The position numbers were made by a program, and so were the translations under genes. From positions 94,256 to 131,675 of the forward strand of contig NZ_MUHH01000031.1 of assembly GCF_002217475.1 (NCBI RefSeq): 37,420 nt of DNA, in the 5' to 3' direction. The notes beneath the pieces were generated by a model. That model saw only the letters and a program-made list of their open reading frames with translations. It was not told the DNA's origin and made no database searches. This DNA is from Flavobacterium tructae. GTDB lineage: Bacteria; Bacteroidota; Bacteroidia; Flavobacteriales; Flavobacteriaceae. Of the stretch, positions 19,134 to 27,890 are shown one piece after another. Within the stretch, counting starts at the first letter, position 1. Every line of letters begins with the position of its first letter.

Positions 19134-19184
19134 TTTCAAGTTTCAGGTGTCACGTTCCGCTAACATGAAACCTGAAACTTGAAA
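19134..19184. repeat. 15-bp perfect inverted repeat between the two hydrolase genes
   Basis: TTTCAAGTTTCAGGT (19134-19148) is repeated in inverse orientation as ACCTGAAACTTGAAA (19170-19184) around a 21-nt loop. Within each arm the unit is itself quasi-repetitive (TTTCAAG, TTTCAGG). The + strand has an A-run after it, and an A-run also precedes it, so a terminator for + strand transcription is unlikely. I recall TTTCAAGTTTCAGGT-like intergenic repeats in Flavobacterium genomes, so this may be a dispersed REP-like element. No other copy was noticed in the window. Confidence 0.8.
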
Positions 19185-19202
19185 TGAAAAAAAACATATA
19201 AA

Positions 19203-20138
19203 ATGAAACAAACTACAAATGCAATCGTAATGATTCGGCCAGTAGCTTTCAGAATGAATGAGCAAACGGCAGTAAATAATTATTACCAAAAAGTATTAGA
19301 CGGACTTTTACCAAGTACGGTAAATGCAAAAGCACAACAGGAGTTCGATGCTTTTGTTGAAAAACTCAGAGCGGTTGGAGTTGATGTCACCGTTATTGAA
19401 GATACTTTAGAAACCGATACCCCGGATAGTATTTTTCCAAATAACTGGATTTCATTTCATGAAAATGGAGATGTGGCGCTATATCCGATGTTTGCGGAGA
19501 ATCGTCGTCAGGAGCGCCGCGAAGATATTTTAGATGTGCTTGAAGAGAAAGGCTTTGAAATCTCAAATATAGTTGACTATACATCGGCAGAAGAAGATGG
19601 TTACTTTTTAGAAGGAACCGGAAGTTTGCTTTTGGATAGAGCAAATGCAAAAGCGTATTGTGCTTTGTCTCCTCGTGCAGATGAAGAGTTGTTTATTGAA
19701 TTTTGTGAAGATTTTGATTATGCTCCGGTTATTTTTGAAGCTTTTCAAACAGTAGACGGAGAACGTAAATTGATTTATCATACGAATGTAATGATGTGTT
19801 TGGGAGAAACATTCGCTGTTATCTGTGCAGATAGTATCGATGATAAAAAAGAACGTAAAATGGTTCTTGAAAATCTAAAAGCGGATAAAAAGGAAGTTAT
19901 TCTAATTACCGAAGCACAGGTGAATAATTTTGCCGGAAATATGCTGGAAGTTAGAGGTGCAAATGATAAGAGATATATTGTAATGAGTGCATCGGCACAT
20001 CAGAGTCTGACTCCGAAACAAATTGCACAATTAGAAAATCATGCGGAAATTTTAAGTTCCAGCTTGGATACTATTGAAGCTTGCGGGGGTGGAAGTGCCC
20101 GTTGTATGATGGCTGAAGTGTTTTTGCCAAGAAGTTAA
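19203..20138 (+). CDS. ctlX: Citrulline utilization hydrolase CtlX
   Basis: This 311-aa protein matches the CtlX group of guanidino-group modifying enzymes, implicated in citrulline use. Recognisable features are IVMIRPVAFRMNEQTAVNNY at the start, DSIFPNNWISFHENG around residues 75-89, EGTGSLLLDR, the His-containing YHTNVMMCLGE, and the C-terminal nucleophile Cys301 in GGGSARCMMAEVFL. It is 74 nt after the arginine deiminase-like gene with an inverted repeat between them, so co-transcription is possible but uncertain. A bidirectional terminator follows. The exact product of the reaction is inferred from the family name only. Confidence 0.85.
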   Translation: MKQTTNAIVMIRPVAFRMNEQTAVNNYYQKVLDGLLPSTVNAKAQQEFDAFVEKLRAVGVDVTVIEDTLETDTPDSIFPNNWISFHENGDVALYPMFAENRRQERREDILDVLEEKGFEISNIVDYTSAEEDGYFLEGTGSLLLDRANAKAYCALSPRADEELFIEFCEDFDYAPVIFEAFQTVDGERKLIYHTNVMMCLGETFAVICADSIDDKKERKMVLENLKADKKEVILITEAQVNNFAGNMLEVRGANDKRYIVMSASAHQSLTPKQIAQLENHAEILSSSLDTIEACGGGSARCMMAEVFLPRS

Positions 20139-20155
20139 ATAGAACGTTTAAGTAT

Positions 20156-20193
20156 AAAAAAGGGGATAAAATGTATGTTTTATCCCCTTTTTT
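20156..20193. terminator. Bidirectional terminator between ctlX and the marC-like gene
   Basis: AAAAAAGGGGATAAAA (20156-20171) and TTTTATCCCCTTTTTT (20178-20193) form a perfect 16-bp stem around TGTATG. The outer A/T runs give a T-tract on either strand, as expected between two convergent genes. Confidence 0.96.
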
Positions 20194-20215
20194 ATTAGAT
20201 GTATGTTGATAGTGT

Positions 20216-20845
20216 TTACATCAAGTTTCCTTTAATAATATTGATGATGGAGCTAACGATATATTGAATTCCAATAGAAATTACAATAAAACCGACAATT
20301 CTGGAAATAGCTACAATTCCTGAAGCCCCAAGTATGCGCGCTAAATAATGAGCACTTTTAAGGATTGCAAAAATTGTAAATGCAATTGCCAGGATAGCTG
20401 AACATGAAATTATAATTTCGTTTATTCCGTGGTGTTCCTGATAAAAAGCAATTAATAAAGACATTGATCCTGGTCCTGCAAGCATTGGTATTGCAAGAGG
20501 TGTTAAAGCGATGTCGTTTCTTTGTTGTGCGTCCGTTTCGATTTTTTTATTGATTCCTCGTTTTTTATTGAATTTTCCCGAAAGTAAAGAAAAACCGGAA
20601 TTTACAATTACGATTCCGCCCGCAATTCTTAAAGCATCAATGCTTATTCCGAAAAAAGTCAAAACATATTGACCGATAAAATAGGAGACCAATAAAATGA
20701 TTCCGACATTAATAGCGGTCCAAAGTGAAATTCGGGAACGTTCTTTTTGAGAATCGTGTTGTGTGAGTCCAACAAAAATAGGTACGGTGCCGATAGGGTT
20801 TAATACTGAAAACAGTGCAGCAAATAAATAAATGAATAAATCCAT
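20216..20845 (-). CDS. MarC-family integral membrane protein
   Basis: This 209-aa protein on the minus strand has about six hydrophobic segments and the MarC/UPF0056 N-terminal signature DLFIYLFAALFSVLNPIGTV. A second conserved segment, LAIPMLAGPGSMSLLI, is at about residues 116-131. Despite the name, MarC is not established as a drug-resistance factor, and the transported substrate of the family is largely unknown. It is the only minus-strand gene in the window and lies convergent to ctlX and divergent from the CoA-binding gene. Confidence 0.88.
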   Translation of the reverse strand: MDLFIYLFAALFSVLNPIGTVPIFVGLTQHDSQKERSRISLWTAINVGIILLVSYFIGQYVLTFFGISIDALRIAGGIVIVNSGFSLLSGKFNKKRGINKKIETDAQQRNDIALTPLAIPMLAGPGSMSLLIAFYQEHHGINEIIISCSAILAIAFTIFAILKSAHYLARILGASGIVAISRIVGFIVISIGIQYIVSSIINIIKGNLM

Positions 20846-20974
20846 AGAGTTTAGGTTAGTGCCGTAAAAATAGACATTTTTTAAAACTTCGGGCTAAGAT
20901 CATGTAAGGATATTGTTTTTTTTATTGCTTTTAATTCTAAAAAGATAACCTAAAATAAGCTCATTCTTTTTGAT

Positions 20975-20983
20975 TACTTTTGC
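20975..20983 (+). promoter_or_regulatory. Probable -7 element for the CoA-binding protein gene
   Basis: TACTTTTGC, identical to the -7 boxes of rplC and rpsH, lies 16 nt before the ATG at 21000. No TTG is seen at the expected -33 position. Its presence here is why the upstream TTG at 20970 is not used as the start codon. Confidence 0.6.
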
Positions 20984-20999
20984 AGTATATTTAAAAATA

Positions 21000-21365
21000 A
21001 TGAGAAATAAGAAAACCCTTGTTCTTGGTGCTACTACAAAACCGGAACGTTACGCTTTTAAAGCTATAAATATGCTGGTTGAAAAAGGACATACTGTATT
21101 GGCAATCGGTCAGAACAGAGGTGAAGTTGCCGGCGTGAAGATTCATACAAAAACAATTCCGGTAAAAAATATTGATACTGTTACGTTGTATTTAAATCCT
21201 GCCCGTCAGCGCGAATATTACAATTATATTATAGAAGCGCAGCCTAAAAGAGTTGTTTTTAATCCAGGAACAGAGAATCCGGAATTTTATCAATTGTTAG
21301 AATTAAACAATATTAAGGCAGAAGTGGCCTGTACTTTAGTTTTATTGGCTACAAATCAGTATTAA
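21000..21365 (+). CDS. CoA-binding domain protein
   Basis: I start this at the ATG at 21000 (121 aa), because an in-frame TTG at 20970 would put the promoter inside the gene. The protein is a single Rossmann-like CoA-binding domain of the YccU/CoA_binding_2 type. It begins RNKKTLVLGATTKPERYAFKA and carries the late motif FNPGTENPEF and the conserved Cys in EVACTLVLL. Proteins of this type have no firmly assigned reaction. It is divergent from the marC-like gene and 85 nt from recR. Confidence 0.85.
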   Translation: MRNKKTLVLGATTKPERYAFKAINMLVEKGHTVLAIGQNRGEVAGVKIHTKTIPVKNIDTVTLYLNPARQREYYNYIIEAQPKRVVFNPGTENPEFYQLLELNNIKAEVACTLVLLATNQY

Positions 21366-21437
21366 GTTTTTTGTTTTTGACCTCAGAACATTGAGGAATT
21401 CATTTTTAATCGGATCAGAAAAGAAACATTAATGTAT

Positions 21438-21445
21438 TACTTTTG
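21438..21445 (+). promoter_or_regulatory. Probable -7 element of recR, adjacent to the start codon
   Basis: TACTTTTG ends only 5 nt before the recR ATG at 21451. If the box is centred on position -7, transcription begins within about two bases of the AUG, so the mRNA would be leaderless or nearly so. No TTG is present at the usual distance upstream. Confidence 0.55.
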
Positions 21446-21450
21446 TCGTC

Positions 21451-22071
21451 ATGGAGTTTTCATCAAAATTAATAGAAAAAGCGGTAAGTGAAATGTCGCA
21501 GTTGCCCGGAATTGGTAAACGTACGGCGTTGCGATTAGTGCTGCATTTGTTAAAACAGCCGAAAGAACAAACCAGTTTTTTATCGCAGGCTCTATTGAAT
21601 ATGCGTGAGAATATTAAATTCTGTCAAAATTGTCACAACATCTCAGATACCAAAGTCTGCGAAATTTGTGCTAATTCATCAAGAAACCATCAAACGATTT
21701 GTGTTGTCGAGGATATTCGAGATGTTATGGCGATTGAAAACACAGGTCAGTATAAAGGAATTTATCATGTACTGGGAGGGAAAATTTCTCCAATTGAAGG
21801 AGTTGGCCCCAGTCAGTTGAATATTTCAACTCTGGTCGAAAAAGTAAAGGCAGGAAAGGTGGTAGAAATTATTTTTGCACTCAGTTCTACAATGGAAGGG
21901 GATACCACTAATTTTTACATCTATAAACAAATTGCCGAATCGGAAATCATAATTTCTACCATTGCAAGAGGAATTTCGGTAGGAGATGAATTGGAATATG
22001 CAGATGAAATTACCCTCGGGAGAAGTATTTTGCACAGAGTTCCATTCGAAAAAACTTTCAAAACCAATTAA
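21451..22071 (+). CDS. recR: Recombination mediator RecR
   Basis: This 206-aa protein works with RecO (and RecF) to load RecA on SSB-coated gaps. It has the N-terminal helix-hairpin-helix [17 protein letters not shown] (about residues 18-34), a four-Cys zinc finger [16 protein letters not shown] (about 58-73), and a Toprim domain beginning [15 protein letters not shown] with [16 protein letters not shown]. The C-terminal [14 protein letters not shown] matches the family. It stands directly upstream of the polysaccharide locus. The same neighbourhood, recR next to wza/wzc, is as I recall present in F. johnsoniae. Confidence 0.97.
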   Translation: MEFSSKLIEKAVSEMSQLPGIGKRTALRLVLHLLKQPKEQTSFLSQALLNMRENIKFCQNCHNISDTKVCEICANSSRNHQTICVVEDIRDVMAIENTGQYKGIYHVLGGKISPIEGVGPSQLNISTLVEKVKAGKVVEIIFALSSTMEGDTTNFYIYKQIAESEIIISTIARGISVGDELEYADEITLGRSILHRVPFEKTFKTN

Positions 22072-22117
22072 ATAAACCCAAATAACACTTAGATTTTCTG
22101 AAGATTAAAGGAAAGTC

Positions 22118-22126
22118 TATATTTGC
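22118..22126 (+). promoter_or_regulatory. Promoter -7 element of polysaccharide unit A
   Basis: TATATTTGC, preceded by C, lies 15 nt before the export lipoprotein ATG. The same CTATATTTGC occurs in the promoter of unit B at 28549-28558. The -33 position has TTT (22095-22097) instead of TTG. Confidence 0.65.
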
Positions 22127-22141
22127 GATAAAATTTCACTA

Positions 22142-22936
22142 ATGACAAAAAATGGCTTTTATATACTATTATTAATTAGCATACTATTTACTTCTTGTAT
22201 TCCCGTAAAAGATCTGGTTTATTTACAAGATAAAAATAATTCGGGAGAACAGAATAATATTACTGCTGTGGAATCTAAGCCTTACAGATTGCAGGTAAAT
22301 GATGTTTTAAGTATTGACATAAAAGCAATTGACTCAAAGTTGGTTTCCATTTTTAATACTACAGAAACTACTTCTTCGGGAGCTGGAAAATCAGAGTCAG
22401 GATTGTATTTTAATGGATTTACAGTTGACGATCATGGTAATATCAGAATGCCAATCTTAGGAGAAATTAATGTTATCGGATATACTCTTGAAGAAGTGCG
22501 TGTTCGAATCGAAAAGAAATTACTTGAAGAGTATTTTAAAAGTGAGGCTAATATTTTTGTTACTGTGAAATTAGCTGGTTTTAGATATACCATAAATGGA
22601 GAAGTGGGAAGTACAGGTACAAAAACGCTGTTTCAGGAACACGTAAATATTATGGAAGCTATCGCAAATGCCGGAGATATCACAGTTACGGGTAATAGGA
22701 AATCGGTAACCGTAATTCGTCAGACACCGACTGGTGTACAAATGCAGGATATCGATTTGACGGATATTAATGTGATGAAATCGCCTTATTACTATTTACA
22801 GCCTAACGATTATATTTATGTAAAACCAGTTAAACAAAAATCATGGGGAACAGGGAAGACAGGTATAGAATCTATTACAACAATTATTACTGTTTTGTCT
22901 TTGGCTACAACGGTATATTTGTTGCTTAAAAACTAA
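22142..22936 (+). CDS. Polysaccharide export lipoprotein (Wza-like)
   Basis: This 264-aa protein starts with a lipoprotein signal peptide ending in the lipobox FTSC (Cys19), so it should be outer-membrane or periplasmic. It has a polysaccharide export domain starting at YRLQVNDVLSIDIKAID and an SLBB-type segment RYTINGEVGSTGTKTLFQEH. The C-terminus ends in a hydrophobic stretch at about 245-264, TIITVLSLATTVYLLLKN. This is much shorter than E. coli Wza. With the adjacent Wzc-like kinase 15 nt downstream it would form a trans-envelope export complex. In F. johnsoniae, as I recall, wza/wzc mutants are altered in surface polysaccharide. Confidence 0.9.
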   Translation: MTKNGFYILLLISILFTSCIPVKDLVYLQDKNNSGEQNNITAVESKPYRLQVNDVLSIDIKAIDSKLVSIFNTTETTSSGAGKSESGLYFNGFTVDDHGNIRMPILGEINVIGYTLEEVRVRIEKKLLEEYFKSEANIFVTVKLAGFRYTINGEVGSTGTKTLFQEHVNIMEAIANAGDITVTGNRKSVTVIRQTPTGVQMQDIDLTDINVMKSPYYYLQPNDYIYVKPVKQKSWGTGKTGIESITTIITVLSLATTVYLLLKN

Positions 22937-22951
22937 AATTAAATTCAAAAG

Positions 22952-25393
22952 ATGTTAGATATAAAAGATTTTTCCATTTTTGAAAATCATTCAAATTTTG
23001 ATTTTAAAGGATTTCTACTGAAAATTGCCAGCTACTGGAAACTATTTGCGGTTAGTTTGATAATTGCTTTTGCTATTGCTTATCAGGTAAATGTTCGTAA
23101 AGAAAAAATTTACGGAATGCAGACTATGGTTTCGATTAAGGAAGAACGAAACCCGTTTTTTACTTCTAATACAAGTCTGGTTTTTAATTGGGGAGGGGTT
23201 TCGGATCAGGTCAATGGAATTTCAACCGTTATACAATCAAGATCACACAACGAGTTAGTTGTTGATAAATTGGAGTTTTATATTGATTATCTTGTTCAGG
23301 GAAAATATAATTTGATTGATTCTTATGGAGCAGTTCCATTTTACGTAAAAATCAACAAAACAAAAGGACAGCTTGCCAATACATTAATAGGTATTAAGTT
23401 TTTAAGTCCAACTGAATATGAAATTCGAATTCCGTTTGAAGGTAATTCTGCTTCATTAATTACGTATTCCAATAACAGTTATAGCAATACAACCGTTCAG
23501 CCTAAAGAGTATGTGAGAAGGTGTAAGGCTGGAGAACAAGTCACGCTTCCTTTTTTAAATTGGAATTTACAGATAAATGATAATCCGGGATTTTACACAG
23601 GAAATGAGTATTTTGTTAGGTTTAATGATTTTGACGGAACCGTATCGCGTTATAGAGGTGTGAGTGTTAACTCTGATGAAAAAGGAGGATCAATATTGAC
23701 TCTAGGGATGCAAGGTACCAATAAAGCCAGGATGGTTGATTATTTGAATGCAACGGTAAAAATGTTAATCAAAATTCAGCTGGACGGTAAAAATCAGTTT
23801 GCGACAAATACCATCCGATTTATCGATAGTACTCTTATTGCTATGGAAATGCAATTGAAGCAAACAGGTAATGAGTTGAAAACTTTTAGGAAGGATAAAA
23901 ATATATATGAAATTGAAGCCGGTGGAGCTAAAGTTTCAGATAAAATAATGGATTTTGATGTTGAAAAAGATCAGGTCACAAGAAAAATTGCCTATTACAA
24001 TTCTTTAAAATCGTATTTAAATAATAGTACGGATTATTCAAGATTACCGGCTCCTACAGTAGCAGGTATTGAAGATCCAAACGTTATTTTGCATGTTTCA
24101 AAACTTATTGCGCTTTCGGCACAAAGATCGGAAATGGCTTATGCAGTAAAAAGCGATAAGATGTTTAAAGATTTTGACAATCAAATGCAAGCTGTAAAAA
24201 GTGTTTTGTTAGAAAATATAACTTCTGCAAAAGCTTTATTGTTGACTGATTTGGCTATGGTAAATGCTAAAATTGGTCAGGCGGAAAGTACTGTCAAAAA
24301 ACTTCCGGAAGAACAGCAGGAGTTGCTGAAAATTCAGAGAAAATATGATTTAAGTGATAATATTTACACTGAATTTTTGAAAAAAAGAAACGAAGCTGAA
24401 ATTGTAAAAGCATCGAACTTATCAGACATTCATTTTATTGATCCCGCAAAAGATATCGGAGGCGGATTAATTGGTCCAAAAACTTCAGTGAATTATGTGT
24501 TGGCCTTATTTATGGGGATATTAATTCCGTTGTTGTTCGTTTTTGGAATTTTCTTTGTCAATAACTCGATTCAGAATACCGAAGATATTAGTAAATTGAC
24601 ACAAATACCGTTAATTGGTATCATTGGAGTAAATAAAGATTCGTTGAGTTTGGCGGTATTTGACAAGCCAAAATCGGCATTATCAGAAGCATTTAGAGCT
24701 ATTCGTTCCTCTTTGCAGTTTTTATATAAGAAACAGCAGGTGAGCGGTTCGAAAACTCTAATGATTACCTCGTCAATAAGTGGTGAAGGAAAAACATTTT
24801 GTTCCATAAATATTGCTACGGTATTCGCTTTAAGCGAAAAGAAAACGGTAATTCTTGGTTTGGATTTAAGAAAACCAAGATTGGCAGATGAGTTTAATTT
24901 GAAAAATCAAACAGGTGTTGTTAATTACCTCATAAAGCAAAATAGTTTAGAAGAAATTACACACCCTACAGGAGTTCCAAATCTGGATGTTATACTTTCG
25001 GGGCCAATTCCACCAAATCCTTCAGAGCTAATTTTGAGTGATGCGATGAGAGAGATGATCTTAGAGCTGAAGCAAAAATATGATTATATTATTTTGGATA
25101 CACCTCCGGTTGGGTTAGTTTCGGATGCGTTAGAACTTGCACAATTTGCAGATGTAACTCTTTATATAGTAAGGCAAAATTATACCAAAAAGGATATGAT
25201 TACATTGCTAAACACTAGAGTTAAAAGAGGGGAACTTAATAATGCCAGCATTGTATTAAATGGTTATGAGAATAAGGCAAAATATGGAGCTGCTTATGGA
25301 TACGGTTACGGAGCTTATGCAAACGGTTATCATGATGAAGAGGAAAAACTTAGTGTTTGGAAGACGATTTTGAGTAAATTCAATAAAAAATAA
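22952..25393 (+). CDS. Wzc-like polysaccharide co-polymerase / BY-kinase
   Basis: This 813-aa inner-membrane protein has a Wzz domain with membrane segments at about 29-45 and 514-537, a long periplasmic coiled region, and a C-terminal bacterial tyrosine kinase. Walker A is at 607-615 (SSISGEGKT) and Walker B at about 712-718 with D716. The Walker A' region is VILGLDLRKPR. It keeps D638 and R640, but Gly636 stands where the usual first Asp is. The tail has six Tyr within YGAAYGYGYGAYANGY and flanking residues, the expected autophosphorylation cluster. It should control chain length together with the export lipoprotein. Confidence 0.93.
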   Translation: MLDIKDFSIFENHSNFDFKGFLLKIASYWKLFAVSLIIAFAIAYQVNVRKEKIYGMQTMVSIKEERNPFFTSNTSLVFNWGGVSDQVNGISTVIQSRSHNELVVDKLEFYIDYLVQGKYNLIDSYGAVPFYVKINKTKGQLANTLIGIKFLSPTEYEIRIPFEGNSASLITYSNNSYSNTTVQPKEYVRRCKAGEQVTLPFLNWNLQINDNPGFYTGNEYFVRFNDFDGTVSRYRGVSVNSDEKGGSILTLGMQGTNKARMVDYLNATVKMLIKIQLDGKNQFATNTIRFIDSTLIAMEMQLKQTGNELKTFRKDKNIYEIEAGGAKVSDKIMDFDVEKDQVTRKIAYYNSLKSYLNNSTDYSRLPAPTVAGIEDPNVILHVSKLIALSAQRSEMAYAVKSDKMFKDFDNQMQAVKSVLLENITSAKALLLTDLAMVNAKIGQAESTVKKLPEEQQELLKIQRKYDLSDNIYTEFLKKRNEAEIVKASNLSDIHFIDPAKDIGGGLIGPKTSVNYVLALFMGILIPLLFVFGIFFVNNSIQNTEDISKLTQIPLIGIIGVNKDSLSLAVFDKPKSALSEAFRAIRSSLQFLYKKQQVSGSKTLMITSSISGEGKTFCSINIATVFALSEKKTVILGLDLRKPRLADEFNLKNQTGVVNYLIKQNSLEEITHPTGVPNLDVILSGPIPPNPSELILSDAMREMILELKQKYDYIILDTPPVGLVSDALELAQFADVTLYIVRQNYTKKDMITLLNTRVKRGELNNASIVLNGYENKAKYGAAYGYGYGAYANGYHDEEEKLSVWKTILSKFNKK

Positions 25394-25403
25394 TTGGTAG
25401 CAA

Positions 25404-26387
25404 ATGAGTACATCAAAACAACATACAATTTTGATTACAGGTGGAGCTGGATTTATCGGATCAAATTTATCGGAGTATTTTTTAGGACTTGGGTATAAAG
25501 TGGTTTGTCTGGATAATTTTTCGACAGGTCATCGTCATAATTTAAAGGATTTTATTTCAAATCCTAATTTTAGATTAATTGAAGGAGATATTCGAAATTT
25601 TGCCGACTGTATTTCAGCTGTTGAAGGTGCTGATTATGTTTTGCATCAGGCCGCTTTAGGTTCTGTTCCGAGATCAATTAATGATCCTATTACGACAAAC
25701 GATGTGAATGTTTCCGGTTTTTTAAATATGCTGACCGCTTCTCGTGATGCGAAAGTTAAAAGATTTATTTATGCAGCTAGTTCATCAACTTATGGGGATT
25801 CTCAGGGATTACCGAAAGTTGAGGATGTAATAGGAAAGCCTTTGTCTCCATATGCCATTACAAAATATGTAAACGAACTCTATGCTGAGATTTTTAGTAA
25901 AACTTATGGATTAGAGACTATTGGATTGCGATATTTTAATGTTTTTGGCAGAAAGCAGGATCCTAATGGAGCTTATGCTGCTGTAATTCCAAAGTTTGTT
26001 ATGCAGTTAATGAAATATGAAAGTCCTGTAATTAATGGGGATGGAAATTATTCCCGAGATTTTACTTACATAGACAATGTAATTCAGATGAATGAATTGG
26101 CAATGACGAGTCAGAATCCGGAAGCCATAAACACAGTTTATAATACCGCTTTTGGCGATAGAAATACTTTAAATGATTTAGTAGGTTATTTAAAGGAATA
26201 CTTAGTAGCATTTGATTCTAAAATTTCTGACGTGGAGATAGTTTATGGGGCAAATCGTGCAGGAGATATTCCACATTCATTAGCAAGCATTGATAAAGCA
26301 AGAAAAATGCTGGGGTATGATCCTAAATATTCTTTACAGGAAGGATTAAAAGAAGCGGTGAGCTGGTATTGGAAAAATTTGAAATAA
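25404..26387 (+). CDS. UDP-N-acetylglucosamine 4-epimerase (TviC/WbpP-like SDR)
   Basis: This 327-aa short-chain dehydrogenase/reductase interconverts UDP-GlcNAc and UDP-GalNAc, or their uronic acids. It shows the NAD-binding GGAGFIGS (13-20), the catalytic SSST followed by Y150xxxK154 in LSPYAITKYVNE, and HQAALGSVPRS. Long stretches, especially IGLRYFNVFGRKQDPNGAYA, look closer to Salmonella TviC and Pseudomonas WbpP than to GalE. Its expected partner, a TviB/WbpO-like dehydrogenase, is at 28625 in unit B. It lies 10 nt after the kinase gene. Confidence 0.85.
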   Translation: MSTSKQHTILITGGAGFIGSNLSEYFLGLGYKVVCLDNFSTGHRHNLKDFISNPNFRLIEGDIRNFADCISAVEGADYVLHQAALGSVPRSINDPITTNDVNVSGFLNMLTASRDAKVKRFIYAASSSTYGDSQGLPKVEDVIGKPLSPYAITKYVNELYAEIFSKTYGLETIGLRYFNVFGRKQDPNGAYAAVIPKFVMQLMKYESPVINGDGNYSRDFTYIDNVIQMNELAMTSQNPEAINTVYNTAFGDRNTLNDLVGYLKEYLVAFDSKISDVEIVYGANRAGDIPHSLASIDKARKMLGYDPKYSLQEGLKEAVSWYWKNLK

Positions 26388-26415
26388 AATAAAGATCAAG
26401 ATAATAGTATAGTAA

Positions 26416-27807
26416 ATGAAAATTACAAAAATTTGTTGCATTGGCGCTGGTTATGTTGGAGGTCCAACTATGGCGGTAATTGCTCAAAAATGCCCACATA
26501 TTCAAGTGACTGTTGTCGATTTGAACGAACAAAGAATTGCAGACTGGAATGATCCAAATACGGATAATATTCCGATTTATGAGCCTGGGCTTTCAGAAAT
26601 AGTAGCGGAGGCCAGAGGAAGGAATTTATTTTTTTCGACAGAAGTTGAAAAAGCAATTGATGAGGCTCAGGTGATTTTTATTTCAGTAAATACACCAACC
26701 AAGACTTATGGTAAGGGAAAGGGAATGGCAGCTGATTTAAAATACATTGAATTATGTGCCCGACAAATTGCAAAAGTTGCAAAGGAAAACAAAATTGTTG
26801 TTGAGAAGTCAACTTTACCAGTACGTACAGCGGAAGCTATTAAAAGTATTTTGGATAATACAGGAAATGGAGTTCAGTTTCAAATTTTATCAAATCCGGA
26901 ATTCCTGGCCGAAGGGACTGCGGTTACTGATTTGTTGAATCCGGATCGAATTTTAATTGGTGGAGATACAACACCGGAAGGTGAGGAAGCAATTGGTGCA
27001 TTGGTTGATGTTTACGCAAATTGGGTAGACAAAGAAAAGATTTTGACTACTAATGTTTGGTCGTCGGAATTGTCTAAATTAACCGCAAATGCATTTTTGG
27101 CACAACGAATCTCTTCTATAAATGCAATGTCCGAATTGTGTGAAAAAACAGGTGCTGATGTTAATGAAGTTGCCCGTGCCATTGGAATGGATAGCAGAAT
27201 TGGACCAAAGTTTTTAAAGGCATCAGTTGGTTTTGGAGGTTCTTGCTTTCAAAAAGACATTCTTAATTTAGTGTATATTGCAAAATCTTACGGATTAAAT
27301 GAAGTAGCAGATTATTGGGAACAAGTAATTATAATGAACGATCATCAGAAGAAAAGATTTTCAAGTAAGATTGTCCAGACTTTATACAATACTGTCGCCG
27401 ATAAGAAAATTACATTTTTAGGTTGGGCTTTCAAAAAAGACACCAATGATACAAGAGAATCTGCGGCAATCTATGTAGCAGATGATTTGATTAATGAACA
27501 GGCAAAAATTTCTGTTTATGACCCGAAAGTTTCAAAAACTAAGATATTAAATGATTTAAATTATTTAGAAACGAGGTCAACGGAAGAGAACAATGTAGCA
27601 GTTTCAACGTTTGCTAACGCTTACGACGCATGTAAAGATGCTCATGCAGTTGCTATTTTAACAGAATGGGACGAGTTTACAATGTACGATTGGCAAAAGA
27701 TATACGATTCTATGCATAAGCCAGCTTTTCTTTTCGATGGCAGAAATATTTTGGATGCAAAAAAACTAGAATCAATTGGTTTTATTTATAATGGGATTGG
27801 TTCCTAA
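26416..27807 (+). CDS. UDP-glucose 6-dehydrogenase (eukaryotic-type)
   Basis: This 463-aa enzyme oxidises UDP-glucose twice to UDP-glucuronic acid. The N-terminus [19 protein letters not shown] and the overall length resemble animal and plant UGDH more than the short bacterial Ugd. The catalytic Cys is C277 in [17 protein letters not shown]. In the human enzyme it is Cys276. The second NAD/UDP-binding region is [18 protein letters not shown]. It follows the epimerase by 28 nt and gives unit A a second acidic sugar donor. Confidence 0.93.
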   Translation: MKITKICCIGAGYVGGPTMAVIAQKCPHIQVTVVDLNEQRIADWNDPNTDNIPIYEPGLSEIVAEARGRNLFFSTEVEKAIDEAQVIFISVNTPTKTYGKGKGMAADLKYIELCARQIAKVAKENKIVVEKSTLPVRTAEAIKSILDNTGNGVQFQILSNPEFLAEGTAVTDLLNPDRILIGGDTTPEGEEAIGALVDVYANWVDKEKILTTNVWSSELSKLTANAFLAQRISSINAMSELCEKTGADVNEVARAIGMDSRIGPKFLKASVGFGGSCFQKDILNLVYIAKSYGLNEVADYWEQVIIMNDHQKKRFSSKIVQTLYNTVADKKITFLGWAFKKDTNDTRESAAIYVADDLINEQAKISVYDPKVSKTKILNDLNYLETRSTEENNVAVSTFANAYDACKDAHAVAILTEWDEFTMYDWQKIYDSMHKPAFLFDGRNILDAKKLESIGFIYNGIGS

Positions 27808-27817
27808 TTGAAAAAGG

Positions 27818-27837
27818 TATTGAAGTGAAATTCAATA
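27818..27837 (+). promoter_or_regulatory. Small inverted repeat upstream of the upxY-like gene
   Basis: TATTGAA (27818-27824) and TTCAATA (27831-27837) can form a 7-bp, all-weak hairpin around GTGAAA in the 83-nt gap before the NusG paralogue. No T-run follows and I find no clear promoter in this gap. Its role is unknown. Confidence 0.35.
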
Positions 27838-27890
27838 TAAAATAGGGAAGAAGAGGGTGTTGGAGATTTTATTCATTGTAAAGGAAAATT

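Noticed and set aside
20970..20999. TTG start for the CoA-binding protein
   Set aside because: The extension would be encoded by the -7 promoter box TACTTTTGC. The ATG at 21000 matches the family N-terminus.
21381..21396. CCTCA/TGAGG inverted repeat after the CoA-binding gene as a terminator
   Set aside because: The stem has only 5 bp and no adjacent T-run.
24466..24480. GGAGGCGGATT inside the wzc-like gene as a regulatory site
   Set aside because: It is ordinary coding sequence for a glycine run near the second membrane segment, with no structure around it.
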